A stretch of 5,894 bases of DNA, taken from positions 923-6,816 of the forward strand of contig DBXU01000083.1 of assembly GCA_002310075.1 (NCBI GenBank), written 5' to 3'. The notes below the pieces were generated by a model. The model saw only the letters and a program-made list of their open reading frames with translations. It was not told the DNA's origin and did no database searches. Positions 1 through 4,800 of this stretch are shown here, one piece after another. This DNA comes from Bacteroidales bacterium UBA1204 (GTDB lineage Bacteria; Bacteroidota; Bacteroidia; Bacteroidales; F082). Positions within the stretch are counted from its first letter, which is position 1; the number at the start of each line of letters is the position of its first letter. Both the position numbers and the translations under genes were made by a program.

Positions 1-25
1 ACGCTTCTGCAAATGGTAATTCCAT
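1..25 (-). CDS. Start of a gene leaving the left edge (possibly tryptophanase-like)
   Basis: Seen: on the minus strand an ATG at 25-23 opens a frame, MELPFAEA, that runs off the window with no stop. The next codon begins with T. A minus-strand TAnnTTTG box lies about 75 bases upstream at 107-100, and the region between is AT-rich and free of other genes, as expected for a divergent start. Known (from memory): tryptophanases of Bacteroidales begin with MELPFAE followed by a small residue and an aromatic one, which fits the residues seen. Inference: this may be the N terminus of a PLP-dependent beta-eliminating lyase, which would split tryptophan into indole, pyruvate and ammonia in the cytoplasm. 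Eight residues cannot prove this, so no gene symbol is given. A chance ATG is the main alternative. Confidence 0.4.
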
Positions 26-63
26 GATTATGTATTTATAGATAAAAGAATCAAAAGGTCAAA

Positions 64-83
64 ACAAGGCATCTAGCCTTTGT
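64..83. other. Small hairpin in the left divergent leader
   Basis: ACAAGGC (64-70) and GCCTTTGT (76-83) pair around a five-base loop with one bulged T. On the minus strand the hairpin falls inside the predicted leader of the left-edge gene, and several Ts follow it (TTTTGACCTTTTG). That could allow attenuation-like control, but the stem is short and the T-tract is interrupted. It is weak as a terminator. Confidence 0.25.
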
Positions 84-99
84 GTTTCTTAAATGTGTG

Positions 100-107
100 C
101 AAAGTTA
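100..107 (-). promoter_or_regulatory. Bacteroidota-type -7 box facing left
   Basis: Read on the minus strand, 107 to 100 is TAACTTTG, a full match to the Bacteroidota sigma-ABfr -7 consensus TAnnTTTG. It points toward the possible gene start at 25 and would give a leader of roughly 65-70 bases. I see no good TTTG -33 element about 19-21 bases further upstream, so the call rests on one box plus context. Confidence 0.4.
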
Positions 108-157
108 CGATTTTTTTATATTGGGTTTAATTTCTTTTTAATTAAATTCAAAATAAC

Positions 158-165
158 TATCTTTG
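158..165 (+). promoter_or_regulatory. Bacteroidota-type -7 box for the acyltransferase gene
   Basis: TATCTTTG matches the TAnnTTTG consensus and lies 17 bases before the ATG at 183, which predicts a very short A-rich leader (positions 166-182 contain a run of seven A). The upstream -33 region is T-rich but has no clear TTTG at ideal spacing. The box lies inside the frame that opens further upstream at 93, so it argues that translation starts at 183. Confidence 0.5.
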
Positions 166-182
166 CAAAAAAAGTGATTCAA

Positions 183-1268
183 ATGAAAACTGCCGAGTAT
201 GACAAGCTTCAATCGCAAACCATCGATTGGTTGAGATACCCGTTGATGCTCTTGATAGTGTTGATTCACACCGACACCGCGTTACTCAATTCGATGCCGC
301 AAGCTGGAATAAGCCTAATGTTCCATTGCATCATCAAGACCATCACAAAGCTAGCTGTCCCATTGTTTTTCATCTTTTCTGGTTATTGGTTTTTCAGGAA
401 CCCTGAGACTTTTTCTCTTGAGTCTTATGCTTCGAAGATTCTCAAGCGTTTCCGCACACTTCTCATACCCTATGTTTTTTGGAATTATTTTGTTTGGGCG
501 TTCCAAATGCTCATTGTGGTATTGCAAGGTCATGCCAACTGGATATCCATTAAGGCCTTCCTTCCAGGCAACATCCTTGACATCATCATAGGATACGGAC
601 AAGGTTATCAAGGGATGCCAAAAGACTTTCCTCTTTGGTTCCTTCGTGATCTTATAGTAGTCTGTTTATTTACACCTCAATTATATTATCTTCTCAAAGG
701 ACGGAGACCATGGGTCTTACTACTATTCGCCTTCCTTTATCTAATGCCTTTCCCCTCGGGTTGGAATCTCATCTTCTTAAGATTCCCATCAGCTTTGTTG
801 TTTTTCAGCATCGGAGCATATATGGGTATCCATAAACAAAACATGGTGGAAATGTCACGCAAAATACCAATATGGCTATCCGTCACAATCACAACACTTT
901 CTTTAGTATTCCATGTTTGGCAATGTATGGTCCATGGTCAATACATAGACATAGCCAAAAACCTATTCAGCATAGTGGCGGTGATTCCAACCATACAGAT
1001 TGCATCGCTTTTGGTCGAGCGCCGTCAACTGAAACCGATAGCTTTCGTAGCTGATAGCAATTTCCTGCTATTTGCATTACACCCAATCATTATGAGCTAC
1101 CTTATCGTAGAACCGCTCTTGGGAAAGGTTTCAAACACTCCAATTCATTTCTGGCTGGTCTACGCATCAGAGCTACTCATACCAGCTATAGTGTGTATTG
1201 CCTTGTATGCCATTATGCATCGGTTTATACCTAAAACCACGAGCTTGTTGACTGGAGGAAGAAGTTAG
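183..1268 (+). CDS. Membrane acyltransferase, acyltransferase-3 family
   Basis: This 361-residue integral membrane protein has about ten hydrophobic segments spread over residues 18-345 and no signal peptide. Family hallmarks are visible: the N-terminal IDWLRYP stretch (residues 14-20) followed by His29 in the first membrane segment, PLFFIFSGYWFF (60-71), the basic KRFRTLLIPYVFWN (88-101), PLWFLRDL (150-157), and a late SNFLLFALHP segment (292-301). Known: family members move acyl groups, often acetyl or succinyl, onto sugars of exopolysaccharide, lipopolysaccharide, peptidoglycan or other acceptors at the inner membrane. The acceptor here cannot be told, because no glycan-synthesis genes are in view. 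The length is normal for the single-domain form. The frame is open from 93, but the start at 183 is preferred: family homology begins there and a promoter box lies just before it. The gene is monocistronic here and converges on the large minus-strand gene. It is more AT-rich than that gene. Confidence 0.88.
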   Translation: MKTAEYDKLQSQTIDWLRYPLMLLIVLIHTDTALLNSMPQAGISLMFHCIIKTITKLAVPLFFIFSGYWFFRNPETFSLESYASKILKRFRTLLIPYVFWNYFVWAFQMLIVVLQGHANWISIKAFLPGNILDIIIGYGQGYQGMPKDFPLWFLRDLIVVCLFTPQLYYLLKGRRPWVLLLFAFLYLMPFPSGWNLIFLRFPSALLFFSIGAYMGIHKQNMVEMSRKIPIWLSVTITTLSLVFHVWQCMVHGQYIDIAKNLFSIVAVIPTIQIASLLVERRQLKPIAFVADSNFLLFALHPIIMSYLIVEPLLGKVSNTPIHFWLVYASELLIPAIVCIALYAIMHRFIPKTTSLLTGGRS

Positions 1269-1276
1269 GTTCTTCC
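1257..1276 (+). other. Hairpin spanning the acyltransferase stop codon
   Basis: GGAAGAA (1257-1263) and TTCTTCC (1270-1276) are perfect 7-bp arms around a six-base loop that contains part of the TAG stop (1266-1268). No T-tract follows, so it is not a canonical intrinsic terminator. It may stabilise the 3' end or arise by chance. Confidence 0.3.
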
Positions 1277-1349
1277 AATAATGACTGAAGGTTTGTCAAT
1301 CTCAGCTTCGCATCGTCGACTTCGTCGAGATCGCAGAGTGGCTAACGCC

Positions 1350-1485
1350 GAATGCACAGCATTTTGACGACGCAATGCGAGTCAATGACGCGAAGCGGCA
1401 GTCCGTGCGCAAAGCGACGCATATGCGAAGCCCTGAAATCGAAGATTAGCTTCGCTGAATGCAGAGCATTTCGACGGAGTCAATG
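1350..1485. repeat. Imperfect direct repeat pair
   Basis: GAATGCACAGCATTTTGACG at 1350-1369 recurs at 1457-1476 with 18 of 20 bases the same. Each copy is followed at a short, different distance by GAGTCAATG (1379-1387 and 1477-1485). The spacing differs by about nine bases, so this looks like an old, degenerating tandem duplication of a roughly 100-base unit, not two insertions. Confidence 0.55.
1425..1455. repeat. Inverted repeat GCGAAGC / GCTTCGC
   Basis: GCGAAGC (1425-1431) and GCTTCGC (1449-1455) are perfect inverted arms 17 bases apart. A further copy, AGCTTCGCAT, lies at 1304-1313 and pairs over nine bases with ATGCGAAGC at 1423-1431. Together with the direct repeats, this suggests a folded or formerly mobile intergenic element. 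Confidence 0.4.
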
Positions 1486-1489
1486 GGCG

Positions 1490-1522
1490 ACCCGACTCCA
1501 CCCCGATGCTTTAGCGTCGGGT
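1490..1522. repeat. Hairpin(s) around CCCGATGC / GCGTCGGG
   Basis: CCCGATGC (1502-1509) and GCGTCGGG (1514-1521) form an 8-bp stem with one G-T pair around TTTA. The right arm can instead pair with ACCCGAC at 1490-1496 (perfect with GTCGGGT, 1516-1522), so two alternative stems share one arm. No T-tract follows on either strand. Confidence 0.4.
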
Positions 1523-1538
1523 CCCTATATCGCAGCAC

Positions 1539-1575
1539 AAAAAAAAGAAAGGCGGCCCCGTATGGGGTCGCCTTT
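1539..1575 (-). terminator. Intrinsic terminator of the giant minus-strand gene
   Basis: Arms AAAGGCGGCCCC (1548-1559) and GGGGTCGCCTTT (1564-1575) pair over 12 positions around a four-base loop, with a single imperfect position. On the minus strand the stem is followed by C and then eight Ts (the A-run at 1539-1546), the classic rho-independent layout. It begins about 76 bases after the stop of the large gene. The plus strand has no T-tract after the stem, so it should act mainly leftward. Confidence 0.85.
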
Positions 1576-1609
1576 CGGTTCATTATGTGGTAAATGACCG
1601 GCGGTCGTA

Positions 1610-1631
1610 GAGACGCGACATGTCGCGTCTC
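1610..1631. repeat. Perfect 22-bp palindrome (REP-like)
   Basis: GAGACGCGACA (1610-1620) is followed immediately by its exact reverse complement (1621-1631), with no loop. It starts 20 bases after the stop codon of the large gene, before the terminator, so it would lie in that gene's 3' untranslated region. A small flanking inverted repeat, GACCG-G-CGGTC, is at 1596-1606. Palindromes built on GAGACGCG/CGCGTCTC are, from memory, a common type of dispersed intergenic repeat in bacteria. Only a genome-wide copy count can confirm this one. Confidence 0.6.
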
Positions 1632-1651
1632 CACAGACTCACCTATTTCAT

Positions 1652-1879
1652 TTATTTGACCACGGTCACACGGCGTGTGCCGACACCGTTGGCGGTGACA
1701 ATGCGAACCACATACACGCCAGCATTGAATTGCGACATGTTGAGGATCACTTCGTCACTGCTCACTTCAGCGTCGTAGACCACCTGGCCGAGGACACTCA
1801 TCACAGTGATGTGGTTCATGCCAGCAGCCTGGATGGTGACGTTGTCCTTGGTCGGGTTCGGGAACAGGGCCACTTCGAG
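1652..1879 (-). other. T9SS type A C-terminal sorting domain
   Basis: The last ~75 residues (1326-1400) show the standard pattern: LFPNPTKDNVTI, then ITVMSVLGQVVYD, LNMSQFNAGVYVVRI, and the ending GTRRVTVVK. This matches the Por-secretion tail family that directs cargo through the type IX system of Bacteroidota and is normally removed on the cell surface. It is complete to the stop codon, so the C terminus of the protein is intact. Confidence 0.95.
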
Positions 1880-4800
1880 GTTGTTCTCAGGAACCTCGTC
1901 GTAGTTGACGTTCACCTCAACCATCTCGGATTCGCAGTCGTCATAGACAGCCACGACACCGATAGGCAGGGTCATTGCAGGATAGCCTTCCAAACCGTAG
2001 ATGACGAGCGGGAGACCGCCAGGTTCGAGGGTACCAGCCAACTCACCACCGATGTAGAGCTCATAGGAGACGACGCCTTCAGGTTCATCCCAATCAACGA
2101 AGATGGCTTCGCCATATTCAGGATCGTTCTGGTAGTAACCAGTCAGGTTCTCCACAGGAGCGCAGCCTTGCTCAGGCACGGCGCACTCTTCGCAGCTCAT
2201 GGCGTAGTAGTAGTTGTTGTCGGGCAGTTCGTTGGCACCGTCATAAACAATGCGGACGCAGATTTCCTGACCGTCGCCTTCGTAGGTGTAGGTGTTGGTC
2301 GGGGCCTCAACAAAGGCTTCCCATTCACCGTCAACGAAGATCATAGCACCGAGGATACCTTCACCAGGAGTCGGAGGCGTTGTACCTTCTTCAACGTAGG
2401 CCTTCACCATCCAAGTGCCTTCAATACCAGCGTCACCGACAGACATCCAATCGTAACCTTCAAGATAGAGCCAAGAACCGTTAACATCGCCCTGGAACTC
2501 CGTCATGGCGGCAGGATAAGTGTCGTAGGTAGAAGCAGTGATGATGACCCACAAGCTTTGTGAACCATTGATGACCACAGGAGTGGTGAGGTTGACATCA
2601 ACGTAGGTGGCTGCATCGCCAACACCAGTGAGGCTAATAGGCTGCGTGTAAACCAAAGTTTCAGGTGCAGTGGTACCACCTTGATAGATATCGATGCTAC
2701 CAGTCATGTTGCAGAAGGGCACCAAGGAAACCTTAGTGAGGCTTTGGCCATTGTAAGCAGCCATTTGTGAAGCCGGGTGCATGTTACCATAGGAGAATTC
2801 AGCGTATGAGGTCAATCCGATGGCGTTGTAGTAAGCACCCGTATAGTCGTAAGTCAACCAACCATCGCGGTTGAAATCGGCAGGAGCAGCGTGGTTGCTG
2901 GCACCAGCAGAGACAAATTCCATGGCAGGAGCCACAAAGTTCTCATTCACACGGCAGTTGCTGTTATCGACGACAGCGTTGTTGCCTGCCACACCGTAGA
3001 TCTTACCGTTTTCGGTAATGGTCACATTGACACCATCGTTGCTGCCGAACATGGCAGGAACGAACTCGTAGGTCTTGCCAGCCTCGAAGACGTAATTGTC
3101 TTGGCGGCCACCAACGTTACCGTTTTGGGCTGCAATCCAATTGGTACCACCAGTGGGGTTGGTGATGCACCAGTCGTAAGTGCCGGCAGGAATGGTGATG
3201 CTCACGCTACCGTTGGAAACAACATGGGTAGCATAGCCGCTGCAGTCAGCGTCCTCAGGAATGAGGTATTCGAAGGCATTGTAGTTAGAGCCAGTGTAAG
3301 GACCAGAGGTCGGAATCTCGTTGCCGTAAGCAGTAGCATCGGCATCAAGCAACATCTGGTAGCCAGAACCATCGCCCCAAACATTGTTCTCGGTCAGGAT
3401 AACGATAACGTCGCCTTCCGGATCCGGTTCCGGATCAGGAGTGTCACCTTCAGGATATGTCCAGCTGATGGTGTTGCCATCAACGGTCACACCGTCGACA
3501 GTGCCGGCGTAGTTCTCGCAGCTCTCATACTGCCACTCAACTTCTGACCAAGGACCTTGACCGGTGCTGTACACAGCGGCCACCTTGCAGATGTAGTGCT
3601 CGCCTTCCACCAACTGGTCGGTAGCAACCTGGCAGAAGTTGTGAGTCGTATTGGCATTGAAGATAGGCTCGTGGTCGATGCTCTCGCACATCACCTTGTA
3701 GTATTCGAGGTGACGGTCGCCAGCACGGCTAGCAGTCATTTCAATGTCATCCACATTCAGACGGAACATGTCATAAGTGTTATAGTGGCGGATGGCAACG
3801 TAGCCAGTTTGGCCAGCATAGGCACTCAAGTCAACAGTGTATTGATAGTAGTTGCCAATACGGTTGTTACCGCTACGAGTGTCGGGAGTCTTGGCTCCAA
3901 GGCCCTTTGCGGTCATCGTCCATGACTGGATGGTGGTGAATTCGGAAGCGTTGGTGTTGCCAGAAGTAGAAACAGCCACGCCGAATGTCTCAGAAGCATA
4001 GCTCGGATCCTGTGCACTAGCCCAGAAGGACAGCGTACCACCAAGAGTCACCTGAGGTGAAACGAGGTAGTTGTCAGGATGCAGGGCAGTACCATTGTAT
4101 GAAGCCGAGGTAGCCCACTGATCACCCGTATGAGCACCAGTTTCGTCCCAACCGGCATCAATCCAGTTGAGGGTATACCAGTTGTAACCGTCGCCATCGG
4201 CATCGATCATTGTCCAGCCGGCAGGCAAGTTCTGAGGTGTTGCACCTTCAAAACCTTCGCTCAAAGAGGTCTCACCCTGAGGATCGTCAGGATTGACAGG
4301 TTCAGGAGCAACCTGGCCTTCCCACATGGCCCAACCAGTGCGGCTCACGTAGAGGTTGTCGATACCGTAGAGGATCTCGATCATCACGTAACGGAGGTCG
4401 ACAGGCTCCCAGATGCTCACCGGAGTGTCGGTGATGGTCTCGTAACCGTCGTGCTCAACCGTAACGGTGTAGTCGCCCTTGCGGAAGCTCGGGAATCTGT
4501 AGAAACCAGTAGCGTCGAGAGTGATAGGATCCATCGGATGGGCGGCTTGCTCGCCTTCGTTCAGGTTCGTGAAGGTCACCACGGTGCCTTCCGGACTGTC
4601 GGCGCTGTTGAGCAGCACGTTCACAGTGACGAGGCTGTCAATGGTCATATCCTTGTCGATGCAGCCCATGCCGCAGTCGCACATGTTGGACCACACGATG
4701 TCGCTTTCACGGTCTTCGGCAGGATACACAGTGGGTTCATCATCGCGGTTGCCTGCGTAGACAACGCTGACACCCCACTTGTAGACACCAGGTTCAACCT

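Larger units (their letters stand above)
1269..1651. other. Convergent intergenic region, repeat-rich, no gene seen
   Basis: These 383 bases separate the 3' ends of two converging genes. Frames of 62-81 codons can be drawn on both strands, but they overlap each other, cross the terminator or the palindrome, have no promoter box and show no recognisable protein family. I regard the region as non-coding. It holds degenerate short repeats (about 1304-1522), a terminator (1539-1575) and a palindrome (1610-1631). It is richer in CG dinucleotides than the acyltransferase gene beside it. Confidence 0.7.

Noticed and set aside
1304..1522. Possible CRISPR array
   Set aside because: Only two imperfect 20-base copies at uneven spacing, and no cas genes in view.
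1352..1597. Plus-strand open frame of 81 codons in the intergenic region
   Set aside because: It runs through the repeat patch and across the intrinsic terminator, has no promoter box and no recognisable family; its Arg/Ser/Cys-rich composition is what repeat DNA gives when translated.
1446..1634. Minus-strand open frame of 62 codons in the intergenic region
   Set aside because: It begins inside the palindrome in the 3' region of the giant gene and crosses the terminator. It resembles no protein family I know.
1730..2563. Long plus-strand frame (277 codons) opposite the giant gene
   Set aside because: It is antisense to a clearly real coding sequence with recognisable domains; its Val/His/Asp-rich translation is the typical mirror of such genes.
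3418..3446. Repeated GATCCGG/CCGGATC bases
   Set aside because: This is explained by the coding of the PDPEPDPEG linker, whose alternating codons make short repeats; no array or site is implied.
2891..3547. Plus-strand frame of 218 codons opposite the DUF2436 region
   Set aside because: Same reason: it is a mirror frame of a confidently identified domain, with no family signal of its own.
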